This document shows, one piece after another, positions 53,663-62,697 of a stretch of DNA of 64,000 nt. The DNA comes from Lujinxingia vulgaris. Lineage in GTDB: Bacteria > Myxococcota_A > Bradymonadia > Bradymonadales > Bradymonadaceae. Location: the NCBI RefSeq assembly GCF_007997005.1, contig NZ_VOSL01000055.1, positions 1 through 64,000 of the forward strand, in the 5' to 3' direction. The stretch's first letter is position 1. Each line of letters starts with the position of its first letter. Made by a program: the position numbers and the translations under genes. The notes beneath the pieces were generated by a model. It was not told where the DNA came from, did not search any database, and saw only the letters and a program-made list of their open reading frames with translations.

Positions 53663-53777
53663 CGACCGGGGGTCAGGTTTCGGGCTGACCCCCGGTCGCG
53701 AGATGTGGGTCGCGAGATGTGGCGAGGATAAAGGCCGATCGGCGGTCAGGGCTCAGGTAGTGGGCTGACCCCCGGTC
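53663..53777. repeat. Two inverted pairs of GACC-N3-GGTC dyads at a convergent junction
   Basis: CGACCGGGGGTCAG (53663) and CTGACCCCCGGTCG (53685) are perfect 14-bp inverted copies separated by 8 bases. A second pair, GATCGGCGGTCAG (53737) and CTGACCCCCGGTC (53765), is separated by about 15 bases. Each pair can fold into a long hairpin. They fill the gap between the monooxygenase and the kinase-ODP gene. Confidence 0.9.
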
Positions 53778-53797
53778 GGTCATTTCTCTGGCCGGTT

Positions 53798-55867
53798 TTA
53801 GACCTTGGAGAAGCCCGCGTCGGCGATCGGATCAACCTGAGCGGACGCGACTTCGGGGCCGTCTTCGTCGAGCTCGACCATGGGCGTGGGCAGGCTGAGT
53901 TCGTTGGCCGAGTAGACCGCCTCGTACTTGATGGCGCTGGCCACATCGGGGGTGACATGTTCGCAGAGCAGGCGCACGGCGCGCTCCACGGTGGTCTTGC
54001 CGAGTGAGGTGATCTCGACGCTGCCGGAGTTCACCGAGAGGATGCCGCTGAGGTTGGGATCGGCTTCGAGCAAGGCGTAGACCTCATCGCCGATGGCCTG
54101 GCGTGCGACTTCGACCAGGCGGTTGAGCACGGTGGTCCAGGCCTGCAGCTCTTCGGGGCTGCTGTGGCGGTCGTCGAGGATGTCCAGCCCCACCGGCAGG
54201 TTCCAGAGGCGGTCGATGTACTCTTTGACCCAGGGGCCGCGTAGTACGCGGCCGTGCTGGGGGGCGATGATCTCCACGGCGGGGCTCAGCTCGCGGATCT
54301 TGCTCAGAGCGTAGCGCACCGCCCCCTGGGTGGGCATGTAGATCTGGTGGAAGGCGCGCATGCCCGCCCAGTCGGACTCGTCGACGTAGAGGCCTTCGGC
54401 GTCTTTGTCGGTGAGGCTGCCGAAAAGATCGCCGGTGAAGAGCACGCGGGTGGCCGGATCGTAGAGCATCATCGCGCCGACGAAGTGGCAGAAGGGGCTG
54501 GGGACCGGGCGCACGACGTCGCCGGTGGGCAGCTTGATGCCTCGGGGAAAGCGCTCCAGGGCCACGAAACGCTCGCGCGGCACGTTGTAGTACTGGATCA
54601 GCCGCCAGGTGTCTTCGGTACAGAGCACGTGGGCGTTGGGGGTGTGGCGCCCCAGGAGCACACCGACCGAGGAGCCGACGTCGGGATCCTGGTGGTTGAT
54701 GAAGATGGAGCTGAGGTTGTTGATCGTGCCGATGACGCGTCCGACCTTGGCCTGGACCACGCTGAAATCTTTGGTGGAGCCGGGGTCGATGATCAGGTTG
54801 AAGTCCTCCTGGCCCTGCTCACCAGGGAAGTGGCGCAGGTAGGGGTTGGCGTAGAAGATCTCGTTGGGAGGGCGCTTGCCGACCCAGTAGGTGTGGGGGG
54901 CGATCTCGACCGGTTCGGTCACAAGGTTGGGGGTGGGGATAGTCATGGTGGGCTCGGCAGTTGGGGGCGCGTAAGCGATGGTTCTCGAAGATGTTTTGGA
55001 AGTCGGGTCGGGACGTTGCTGCGCGAGCCACTGCTCAAGTTCGGTGGCGAGCTGGGCAGCGGAGGAGGGGCGCAGATCGCGCTCGCGGGCAAGAGCGCGA
55101 TCGAGGATGGCGACAAGCTCGGGAGCCGATGTGGATTGACCCAGAAGCTGCACCTCGCCCAGCGGATCGTGGGGCTCGCTCATCAGGCGATGGGCGACGG
55201 CCAGCGGGGAGCGCCCCGGGAAGGGGAAGCGGCCGCTGAGGGCGTAGTAGAGCGTGACGGCGGCGGAGTAGATGTCGGCGCGAGCGTCCACCTCTTCGCC
55301 CCGCCATTGCTCCGGCGGCATGTAGTAGGGGGTGCCGACGACGGCGTGTTGGGCGGTCAACTTCTGGGTGGCCTCGGTGTCTTTGACGAGGCCGAAGTCT
55401 AAGAGGCGCGCGCGATCGGAGGCGTTCTCGACGATGATGTTGTCGGCTTTGACGTCGCGATGGAGCATGCCCTTCTGGTGAGCGTGCTCCAGGCCGCGCA
55501 AGACGCCTACGATGTAGGGGATGGCGCGCTCTGCCGGCAGCCGCTCGTGGCGGGAGAGGGTGTCTTCGAGGCAGACGCCGTCGACGAACTCCATCACCAG
55601 ATAGTAGAAGTCGTTGTGTTGATCGGCGGTGATCACCCCGACGATGTTGGGGTGTTTGAGGCGCGTGGCGTGGCGGGCTTCCTGAAAGAAGCGACGCGTG
55701 AGCTGATCGTTTCCGACCCACTCGGGGTGGAGGATCTTCAGGGCGAACTCGCGGTCGAGGATCTTGTGGTGGGCCAGGTAGACCTGTCCGGCGGCGCCTT
55801 CACCGAGCTTGCGGATGACGTGGTACTGGCCCACGGCGCTGCCGGGGGGGAGGGTGTCGGTCTTCAC
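53798..55867 (-). CDS. Ser/Thr protein kinase fused to an ODP-type metallo-beta-lactamase domain
   Basis: A 689-aa soluble fusion. Residues 10-275 are a Hanks-type kinase: GEGAAGQVYL P-loop, ALKIL Lys, HRDVKADNII catalytic loop, LLDFGLVK metal loop and MPPEQW. After a linker (about 285-315), residues 320-600 are a metallo-beta-lactamase-fold domain with INHQDPDVGSS, FCHFVGAM, LFTGDLFGS and APQHGRVL. The HxDxD motif, in place of HxHxDH, fits the flavodiiron/ODP group, whose di-iron centre binds oxygen or nitric oxide. A 90-residue C-terminal region is unrecognised. A gas-regulated kinase is a plausible reading. The GTG at 55867 follows AAAAGG at a longish spacing. Confidence 0.8.
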   Translation of the reverse strand: MKTDTLPPGSAVGQYHVIRKLGEGAAGQVYLAHHKILDREFALKILHPEWVGNDQLTRRFFQEARHATRLKHPNIVGVITADQHNDFYYLVMEFVDGVCLEDTLSRHERLPAERAIPYIVGVLRGLEHAHQKGMLHRDVKADNIIVENASDRARLLDFGLVKDTEATQKLTAQHAVVGTPYYMPPEQWRGEEVDARADIYSAAVTLYYALSGRFPFPGRSPLAVAHRLMSEPHDPLGEVQLLGQSTSAPELVAILDRALARERDLRPSSAAQLATELEQWLAQQRPDPTSKTSSRTIAYAPPTAEPTMTIPTPNLVTEPVEIAPHTYWVGKRPPNEIFYANPYLRHFPGEQGQEDFNLIIDPGSTKDFSVVQAKVGRVIGTINNLSSIFINHQDPDVGSSVGVLLGRHTPNAHVLCTEDTWRLIQYYNVPRERFVALERFPRGIKLPTGDVVRPVPSPFCHFVGAMMLYDPATRVLFTGDLFGSLTDKDAEGLYVDESDWAGMRAFHQIYMPTQGAVRYALSKIRELSPAVEIIAPQHGRVLRGPWVKEYIDRLWNLPVGLDILDDRHSSPEELQAWTTVLNRLVEVARQAIGDEVYALLEADPNLSGILSVNSGSVEITSLGKTTVERAVRLLCEHVTPDVASAIKYEAVYSANELSLPTPMVELDEDGPEVASAQVDPIADAGFSKV

Positions 55868-56285
55868 AACGTGTTGCCTTTTGCTGAGGAGGGATGGTGA
55901 GGAAGGGGGGATTACGAGAGTGGGTCGACCCCCCCCCGGGGGACCGCGACCCTCGCAGGTCGGATCGGTGGCCCAGCAAAGGTCGTGCCAGAGGTGCGAA
56001 TAGGGAGAGATAAGGGCGAGTGGTGAAGAAGTTTTCGCCTAACGCCGTTGTTACGCGCAGGGGAGGGGAGGCCCTGTGAGGTGCAGGTTTTGCGTCCGCG
56101 GACGTTGGGCGTAAAAAATTGCGTTGAGCGAAGCCCATCCGCAAACACGTGGTGCAGCGCCCGAGGGTGGCGTCTTGCTTCGGTCGCTTCGATGCCCAAC
56201 ACTGACGCCAGCGCAGGCCAGGGGTAGGCCCCTGGTAAGTTTGTAGAGCGTGACGACGATGTCTGAATTCGTACGAGGTGGAGCG
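55868..56285. other. 418-bp divergent gap
   Basis: It separates the kinase-ODP gene from the cytochrome c lipoprotein gene and should hold both promoters. It contains a long C run followed by a G run at 55929-55943. I see no convincing -35/-10 pair and no small gene. Confidence 0.5.
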
Positions 56286-56897
56286 ATGCGGGTGAACGAG
56301 AAGCGAATGATGGTGGATGCAGCGGGTGATGGGGCGGGCTTGCGAGGCGCGCGCGCACTGGTCGCCGTGATGGTGTTGGCGTGGGCGTGCGGTGCGGGTA
56401 TGGGGTGTGAGCGCGCGCCCGAATCGCAGCCGGAGGCTCGGGCGACGGAGGTGGAGGCTTCGGAGGCCACGCCCGAACCCGGCGATGGAGAGGGCGAGCA
56501 CGACGAGGACCACGCTCACGATGAGGTGCACCTGGGCGCGCATATGTTTGAGATCGGTCGCCGATACGCGGCGGTCTGGTACGCGGGGGAGGCGGGCAAT
56601 AAGGCGATGGTCGACTATCAGATCCACGAGATCGAGGAGGTCATCGAGGAGCTGCGCGAAGCCCAACCGGTGGAGGAGGGCGTGGACGTGGTCGACTACT
56701 TCGATCGCAGCGTCCTGCCGGGCCTGGAGAAGGTCGAGGAGGCCATTGAGGCTGGCGACAGCGCGACCTTCGAGCGCGAGTACGACGCGGTGATCGCCCA
56801 GTGCAACGCCTGTCATACCGCGACCAAGCACGCCTTTATCAAGATTGGCCGGCCCGCGTTTAACCCCTACGCCAACGTGAACATGGACACGAAGTAA
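56286..56897 (+). CDS. Monohaem cytochrome c-like lipoprotein
   Basis: About 203 aa. A signal peptide ends in a lipobox-like GAGMGC (about residue 29), followed by an acidic, His-rich linker (GEHDEDHAHDEVHL). The C-terminal domain is helical and carries a single haem-binding CNACH at about residue 173, near the C-terminus. That position, and the four-helix pattern before it, suggest a class II (cytochrome c'-like) fold, though this is inferred. The His-rich linker could bind metal. The ATG at 56286 follows GAGGTGGAG. It faces the kinase-ODP gene. Confidence 0.75.
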   Translation: MRVNEKRMMVDAAGDGAGLRGARALVAVMVLAWACGAGMGCERAPESQPEARATEVEASEATPEPGDGEGEHDEDHAHDEVHLGAHMFEIGRRYAAVWYAGEAGNKAMVDYQIHEIEEVIEELREAQPVEEGVDVVDYFDRSVLPGLEKVEEAIEAGDSATFEREYDAVIAQCNACHTATKHAFIKIGRPAFNPYANVNMDTK

Positions 56898-56981
56898 GTT
56901 GGCGCGGGCTCGCGGCGCGGGCGCGGTATGGCGAGCGCCGCTTTGTGACCGGCGCGGTGCCGGCGAGAGCGGTTGCGAGTC

Positions 56982-57623
56982 TCAGCGCATCGCAAAGGCG
57001 TCAGAGATTGTGTGATCGCCGGAGGTCACCTCGGCTTGCAGTGGCGAGGCGTCGGGGTGCTCGACGAGATACGCGATGAGGGCGGCAACATCTTCGCGGG
57101 GGATCTCGCCGGGGGCGACGCGCTCGCCAAGCGTGATCCTGCCGGTGCCGGTGTCGTTGGTGAGTCGGCCCGGGCGGATGATGGCGTAGTCGAGGCCGCT
57201 CGCTCGGAGCGCGGCGTCAGCCTGGGCTTTGGCGTCGACATAGGCGGCGAAGACCTCGTCGTCGTAGTTGCGGTCCTCATCAACCCCCATCGCGCTGAGC
57301 ATGATGTAGCGATGAATGTCATTTGTTTTGGCCGCCTCGATCAGCTTGAGGGCGCCGTCGCGGTCGACGGTGTACTTGCGCGCCTTGCCGCTTCCGGGCC
57401 CGGCACCGGCGGCAAAGATGACGACGTCGGCCGGGCCGATGGCCCCGGCCAGATCCTCATCCTTCTCCAGGTCAAAGATGATGGGCTCTGCACCCGCTGC
57501 GCGTAGCTCATCGGATTGCTCGGCCTTTCGGATCACGCCGCGCACCGTGTGGCCGCGCTCGCTGAGCATGGGGTGCAGGTGCATGGCGACGGTTCCGTGG
57601 GCTCCGACGATGACGACATCCAT
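56982..57623 (-). CDS. NAD(P)-binding SDR of the YwnB/YhfK type
   Basis: A 213-aa atypical SDR. DVVIVGAHGTVAMHLHPML is the nucleotide-binding loop (GxxGxxxxxL), followed by TVRGVIRK, ADVVIFAAGAGP, the YIMLSAMGVD strand and YAIIRPGRLT. There is no YxxxK, as expected for the NAD(P)-binding (NmrA-like) subgroup, which often has regulatory or flavin-reductase roles. The ATG at 57621-57623 follows AAGGAAAG. Upstream in-frame residues are not family-like. The 318 bases from 57624 to 57941 show no gene that I can support. Confidence 0.85.
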   Translation of the reverse strand: MDVVIVGAHGTVAMHLHPMLSERGHTVRGVIRKAEQSDELRAAGAEPIIFDLEKDEDLAGAIGPADVVIFAAGAGPGSGKARKYTVDRDGALKLIEAAKTNDIHRYIMLSAMGVDEDRNYDDEVFAAYVDAKAQADAALRASGLDYAIIRPGRLTNDTGTGRITLGERVAPGEIPREDVAALIAYLVEHPDASPLQAEVTSGDHTISDAFAMR

Positions 57624-57941
57624 AGGGTCTTTCCTTAGGTTGGCGGCGAGGTTACGACACGCGTTGAATGTGCGAGCGCGTCGGTTCACTCCAAAGGAAA
57701 GCACAAGGGGCCGTAGAACAACGTCATCGGGTGCGATTGGGGAGGGGGCGAGGCGGGGAGGCGCACGCATCGCATGGGGTTTGTGGAGCCGGGATAGATA
57801 CGCGCCCGACCTGGTCATTAAGGCCCTGCTTGTGAGCCACCCGGTCTACGCTAAGTTCATCCCGAAAATCTTGCTTCAAAACAGACCCATCCGCGTCCTG
57901 CCCCCTCCACCGCTCGCGGGGAGGAGGGGAGGGAGTCGGGA

Positions 57942-58190
57942 TCATGCTACGGCCAGGCCCCCGTCGACCGACAGCACCTGTCCGGTCACCCACGTAGGCG
58001 AATCCGCAAGTTCCACGACCCACCGCGCGACCTCGTCGGGATTGCCCAGCCGTCCCAGAGGCATCTGGGCGGTCAACTGCGCGTTGGATGCTTCGAGCAT
58101 CTCGCGGGAGAACCCGGCGCGCTCCAGGATCGGCGTTCGAGTCGGTCCCGTGGCGACGGCGTTGACGCGGATACCTCCGGGCCTAAGCTC
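57942..58190 (-). pseudogene. 5'-truncated SDR gene fragment
   Basis: On the minus strand, about 83 codons read as the C-terminal third of a classical SDR, beginning at ELRPGGIRVNAVATGPT and continuing through PLGRLGNPDEVARWVVELA and GQVLSVDGGLAVA to a TGA at 57942. The Rossmann start and the catalytic Ser/Tyr/Lys are missing. The frame hits a stop (TAA) just beyond 58199, so no start is available. The truncated end coincides with the truncated end of the LysR gene on the other strand. Confidence 0.85.
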
Positions 58191-58718
58191 GATATCCAGT
58201 TATATTTGACCGACACGGTGGTCGACATCGTCTATGATGCTTTTGATGTCGCCATCCGCATTGGCTCATTGGACGACTCCTCGCTCATCTGTCGTCGGCT
58301 CGCCGCCAACGACTATGTGGTGTGCGCCTCCCCCACCTATCTCGAACGTTACGGCACGCCCGAGCACCCCGAGGCGTTGCTCGGGTACAATTGCCTGACG
58401 GCTCTCAACTGCGAACCGCTAAGAGAGTGGCGATTTCTCACCGACAAGGGCGAGCAGCGCATTTCCGTATCGGGCACCCTGTCGACCAACAACGCCCTGG
58501 TGATGCGACAGGCGGTGCTCGACGGCGAGGGCATTGCGATGCTCCCGCGTTATATGGTCGTCGAGGATCTGGCGAACAAGAGGCTGACAAGCCTCTTCGA
58601 TGGACAGGTGCCGGCCAACGGCGACATCTGGGCTCTGTATCCAAGCCGCCAATTGTTGCCGCGTCGGGTCGAGGCTTTTCTGGAGCTGCTTGGCGAGCAT
58701 TTCGCCGAGGTGGTGTGA
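58182..58718 (+). pseudogene. LysR-type regulator fragment lacking the DNA-binding domain
   Basis: The frame reads PKLDIQLYLTDTVVDIVYDA and on through DVAIRIGSLDDSSLICRRL and NNALVMRQAVLDGEGIAMLP. This is the inducer-binding domain of a LysR-type regulator, about 178 codons. The N-terminal helix-turn-helix (about the first 110-120 residues) is absent; translation could start only at a TTG (58206). LysR genes usually lie divergent to the gene they control, often an SDR. Here both partners have lost their 5' ends at the same place. Confidence 0.85.
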
Positions 58719-58867
58719 GGGCCCCCCCTGAGGGCGCTCCATTCTCCGACCGCCGTCGGGGACGAAACGTCTTCGATGGTCTTATGCAGGATCTGGCGCT
58801 TTATATCTTGCTCTCCCGTCGGGTCTTCCAACGTCCAGATGGTCTGACATCGAAGGGTGACAACACA

Positions 58868-58906
58868 AAAAAGCCCGCCAAACTCGTTGAGTTTGGCGGG
58901 CTTTTT
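58868..58906. terminator. Bidirectional intrinsic terminator beside tRNA-Pro
   Basis: AAAAAGCCCGCCAAACTC pairs perfectly with GAGTTTGGCGGGCTTTTT (18 bp) around GTT. Flanking A and T runs give U tracts in both directions. It lies 4 bp past the tRNA 3' end and so terminates the tRNA transcript, and could also stop rightward transcription from the LysR fragment. Confidence 0.95.
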
Positions 58907-58985
<79 letters not shown>

Positions 58986-59023
58986 CAAGGCGTTCACCGG
59001 CGACAGGCGCCGAGTGAGGACTG

Positions 59024-59052
59024 TATATAAGGGGGCGTTTGCAGGGTGTCAA
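59024..59052 (-). promoter_or_regulatory. Consensus sigma-70 promoter of tRNA-Pro
   Basis: On the minus strand TTGACA is followed, after exactly 17 bases, by TATATA. The -10 box ends 39 bases before the tRNA 5' end. This is the best promoter match in the window. Confidence 0.88.
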
Positions 59053-59077
59053 CCCGTTCTGCGCATCCCGGTGCGAT

Positions 59078-59845
59078 TTATCGCTGGCGGGCGTGGAGGG
59101 TCAGAAAGAGGCGCAGGGCGCGCAGGTATTCGGTGCGGTTGGCCTCGAAGATCGAGTTGTGGTCGCCGTTCTCAAAGATCGCCAGGCGCTTCTGGTAGGA
59201 GCGTGACCAGGCGTGCATGCGGCGCGCGTGGCTGACGTCGACGAGGTGGTCGCGTAAGGCGTGCATGATCAGCAGAGGCTTTCCAAAGTCAGCGAGCTTG
59301 GCTTCGTGATCGAAGTAGCGCCGGGTCTCGCGCTGAACCTCGTTAAAGGTGGTGTCGAGGTCGGAGGGGCTCACGCGCAAGAGCACGCGCTCGAGCACAT
59401 CGGCGATGCCGCTCTCCAGGACCAGGCCGGCGATCTCGGGGTGGCGGTGGGCCAGCTCAAGCGCATAGATCGAACCGATGGAGCGACCGAACGCGAAGAG
59501 GCGATCGGCGGGCTGGTCGATGGCCTCAACGATGGCGTCGACGTCGTCGAGCATGCTGACGAGCCCGGGGCATCCGGTGGAGCCGCCGTAGCCGCGGTAC
59601 TCGACAAAGAAGCTGTTGAGGCCGAAGCCGGCCAAAAGATCGGCCATCCAGGGGATGTAGTCGGCGACGACTTCGCCGTTGCCGTGAAAGTGCACCAGTG
59701 TGTGGGCGTCGGGGTCGTGCACGTGGCTCGCGCAGGCCAGGCGGGCCTCGCCGCTGTGCACAAAGGTGATGTCGTCGGGGGTGTCGGCGCGGGGGAAGAA
59801 ATAACTGCGCGTGATGCGGGGGTGCTCAAGGATGGAAGTGCTCAT
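59078..59845 (-). CDS. Alpha/beta hydrolase
   Basis: A 255-aa hydrolase. LVHFHGNGEVVADYIPWM is the HGNG oxyanion region, GFGLNSFFVEYRGYGGSTG follows, and LFAFGRSIGSIYALELAHR is the nucleophile elbow (GRSIGS). PLLIMHALRDHLVDVSHARR gives the Asp and FENGDHNSIF the His of the triad. The family (BAAT/Hydrolase_4-like) contains esterases and lipases; the substrate is unknown. It has no signal peptide. The ATG at 59845 begins MSTSILEH. The kinase-FGE gene ends 56 bp upstream. Confidence 0.85.
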   Translation of the reverse strand: MSTSILEHPRITRSYFFPRADTPDDITFVHSGEARLACASHVHDPDAHTLVHFHGNGEVVADYIPWMADLLAGFGLNSFFVEYRGYGGSTGCPGLVSMLDDVDAIVEAIDQPADRLFAFGRSIGSIYALELAHRHPEIAGLVLESGIADVLERVLLRVSPSDLDTTFNEVQRETRRYFDHEAKLADFGKPLLIMHALRDHLVDVSHARRMHAWSRSYQKRLAIFENGDHNSIFEANRTEYLRALRLFLTLHARQR

Positions 59846-59901
59846 AGCGGGCCTGCAGAAAACGGGGAAACGACGGCGTGCTCGAAGCAACCTAAACGCG
59901 C

Positions 59902-62424
59902 TCAGCTGCGTTTCGAGCGTCCGTAGTCGCGGGCCAGTCGAAATCCGGTGCCGACCGAGGTGGCGGTGCCCGAGCGCAGCTCGCGCGAGGTCAGCCGGCA
60001 GTTCTCAGGGGTGGCGAACCAGAAGCCGCCGCGGTGGGGGTGGGTGGGGTTGTCGGAGGCACCGATGGTGTCGGCGCACCAGTCGCGGCAGTTGCCGGCG
60101 GCGCCCCTCAGTCCGTAGGGGCTCTCATCATCGGGGAAGGCGTGGACGGTGGTCGGCGTCTGTGTGCCGGAGTGGACCATGTTGCACCAGGTGGGATCGA
60201 GGAAGTCACCCCAGGGGAAAAAGCGGCCGTCGACGCCGCGGGCGGCTTTCTCCCACTCCGCTTCGGTGGGGAGGCGCCAGGGCTTAAAGGTGCGGGCGCT
60301 CTCCCAGGCGGCAAAGGCGCGCGCGCTGTGCCAGCTGATGTGGGTGACCGGCCAGGCAGCGACATCGGGATCCAGGGTGTCGTCGATGGCGTAGTTTCCC
60401 ATCGCGTCTTTGCGGTACATGAGCGCGCCGCCCTGATGGACGGCACCTCCGGGAGCGTGCAGCTGGGCCTCATCATGTCGGCCCTGTGCGATGAGGTCGT
60501 TGAGAAACTCCAGGTACTCGCCATGGGTGACAGGATGGCGGCGGATCACAAAGGCGTCGACCCAGGTCACCTCCCGTGGCGGGCTGCTGCTCACAAGAGG
60601 ATCGCCGCCCTGCCAGAAGTAGCCAGGGGGCACATAGACTTCGTCCTCGGTGAGCTCATCGGTGAAGGGAAGTTCGATGGGGCGCGGGCGGTCGGTGCCG
60701 GGGGGGATGCCGGTCCAGCGCTCCTGGCGTTCGATGACCACCGGGTAGCGCACCGACTGGCGGCCCGCGGCGTTGAGCACAACCAGGTAGCTGCCCATGG
60801 CCAGCTCGGTGCCAATGAGGGGGGTGAAGCCCAGGAAACGTTTGAGGCCGGGGATCAGCCGACGATCTTTTTGAACGTAGCGGAAGATCTCCACGCGCGC
60901 CCCGGGCGGGTCGGTAAGCAGGTTGAGCTGGCCGTTCCCGGCGAGGTAGTCGTCAAATCGCCCGGTGTTGTGGGCGCGGATGAAGATCTCCAGGGAGGTG
61001 GCGCGCGTGAGGTCGCGCTCGAGCTCGGCGCGGGCGTGGTCGTGCTGGTAGATGCCGGCCAGGCGGTCGTGGGCTTCGCCCAGATCGGGGACGTGGGCCA
61101 GGGCCGACTCCAGGTGACGGACCGCCTGGGCGCGCATTGCGCCGGCCTGACGATCGAGAAAGAGGGCCTCCTCCTCAAGCTCCCAGGCGGCGCGTTTTTT
61201 GTCGACCGGGGCGGTGTGGCTGAGCTGGTCGAGGTGCTTGCGCGACTCACGGCGCAGGCGGTCGGCGCGCTCGCGCAAGGCACTGTGACGGGGAATGAGC
61301 TCATCGGCCTGGGCGACGAGGCTTAAGGCCTGCTGGCGGCGGTTGGCGCCGTCGCGCCAGTCGCTGATAAGCGTCGCGAGCGCCTCGGCGTCGGGAGGGC
61401 GGTGCTCGGGCTCGGGAGACATCGCGCGCAGACACACCTCAATGAGGGCCGAGGGCGCGCCCAGGGCCTCACCCGGGGAGCGCTCCAGACCGCCCATCAC
61501 CTTGAGAATGATCGCGGTGGCGCTGGGGCCCTCAAAGGGCGGGCTGCCATCGAGCACCTTGAAGAGGATCGCACCCAGGGAGTACACGTCGGCCGCCGGG
61601 CCCAGACGGTCGTGCTCGCCGCGGGCCTGCTCCGGCGACATGAACGCCGGCGTCCCCACGATGCTGCCCTGGTGGGTCTCATAGACGGCCTCCTGATTGC
61701 GATCGGTGGTGACCTCGCTCTCGGCGTTCCCCAGCTCGCCATGCTCCTCGCTGCGACCCCGGATCTTCGCCAGGCCCCAGTCCAACACCTGCACCTCACC
61801 GTAGTCCCCGACCATGATGTTGGAGGGCTTTAAATCGCGGTGCAGGATTCCGCGGGAGTGGGCGTACGCGATGGGTTCACAGGCGCGCAAAAAGATGCTG
61901 ATCAGCGAGCGGAAGGTGCGGTCCCAGTCCCGCTCGGCCGCCGGCAGGGCGCGAAACTCGGCGTGACGCTCGGCGATGACTTTGGAGAGGGTGCGACCGC
62001 GCACCTCGCGCATCGCAAAGAAGACGCGGCCATCGTCAAGCCGGCCCAGCTCGTGCACGGGAACAATCCCCGGATGATCAAGCTGGGAGGTGAGCTGGGC
62101 TTCGTCGATAAAGCGCGCCAGCGCGCCCGGGTCCGCGACGCGATCGGGGCGGATGACCTTGAGCACCAGGCGACGGTTGAGCGTGGGGTCGCGCACCCGA
62201 TACACCTCCCCGCTGCCCCCGCGGCCTATCAGCCCCAGGTTGATGTAGCGGCCGATCGTCTGACCCACCTCCGGGGTGCTATGGTACGCCACCGCTCCGG
62301 GCGTCACTCGCCGCTCAAAAGGCCGCGGCGTCGACGGCTGCGCCGGGTTGGTCGGCTCCGGCGCGTGGGTTAGCGTGTCGGCCACCGCAGGGCTATCCGC
62401 CGGGTTGTCATCGTGATGGGACAT
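59902..62424 (-). CDS. Ser/Thr kinase with PEGA-like and FGE-sulfatase domains
   Basis: About 841 aa. A Hanks-type kinase spans about residues 65-370: GRGGSGEVYRV, LVLKVIRP, HRDLKPSNIMV, VLDWGLAKI and FMSPEQA. A helical linker (about 375-510) is followed by a PEGA-like beta domain (LLTDPPGARVEIFR) and a C-terminal FGE-sulfatase domain (about 595-840: YVPPGYFWQGG, PVTHISWHSARAFAAWE, LPTEAEWEKAARGVDG). FGE domains fused to kinases in myxobacteria are thought to be sensor or binding modules; only one Cys of the FGE catalytic area is visible. No membrane helix is evident. The ATG at 62424 starts MSHHDDNP. Confidence 0.88.
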   Translation of the reverse strand: MSHHDDNPADSPAVADTLTHAPEPTNPAQPSTPRPFERRVTPGAVAYHSTPEVGQTIGRYINLGLIGRGGSGEVYRVRDPTLNRRLVLKVIRPDRVADPGALARFIDEAQLTSQLDHPGIVPVHELGRLDDGRVFFAMREVRGRTLSKVIAERHAEFRALPAAERDWDRTFRSLISIFLRACEPIAYAHSRGILHRDLKPSNIMVGDYGEVQVLDWGLAKIRGRSEEHGELGNAESEVTTDRNQEAVYETHQGSIVGTPAFMSPEQARGEHDRLGPAADVYSLGAILFKVLDGSPPFEGPSATAIILKVMGGLERSPGEALGAPSALIEVCLRAMSPEPEHRPPDAEALATLISDWRDGANRRQQALSLVAQADELIPRHSALRERADRLRRESRKHLDQLSHTAPVDKKRAAWELEEEALFLDRQAGAMRAQAVRHLESALAHVPDLGEAHDRLAGIYQHDHARAELERDLTRATSLEIFIRAHNTGRFDDYLAGNGQLNLLTDPPGARVEIFRYVQKDRRLIPGLKRFLGFTPLIGTELAMGSYLVVLNAAGRQSVRYPVVIERQERWTGIPPGTDRPRPIELPFTDELTEDEVYVPPGYFWQGGDPLVSSSPPREVTWVDAFVIRRHPVTHGEYLEFLNDLIAQGRHDEAQLHAPGGAVHQGGALMYRKDAMGNYAIDDTLDPDVAAWPVTHISWHSARAFAAWESARTFKPWRLPTEAEWEKAARGVDGRFFPWGDFLDPTWCNMVHSGTQTPTTVHAFPDDESPYGLRGAAGNCRDWCADTIGASDNPTHPHRGGFWFATPENCRLTSRELRSGTATSVGTGFRLARDYGRSKRS

Positions 62425-62697
62425 CTCGCAAGTCCACCGCAGTCGTGAGAAACCATGCACTGTGTCGGGTCCGAATCGACCCATGACGCGTTCGGGTGAG
62501 TGGCGAGTTTAGATCATCGCCGGCGGTGGTGCACGTGGTCTTCGCCTCGACGCGAGATCATGGTTGGCGAGTGCGGATCCTCGACCGCAGCGCCCGGGTG
62601 TGCAACCTTGCCGCGTGCGTCGCGCACCTCGGGTGTGCGTTGCGCCTATCGAAACAACCATCGCCGCACCCGCCCGGTGCGGCCCCCAGGAGTAATG

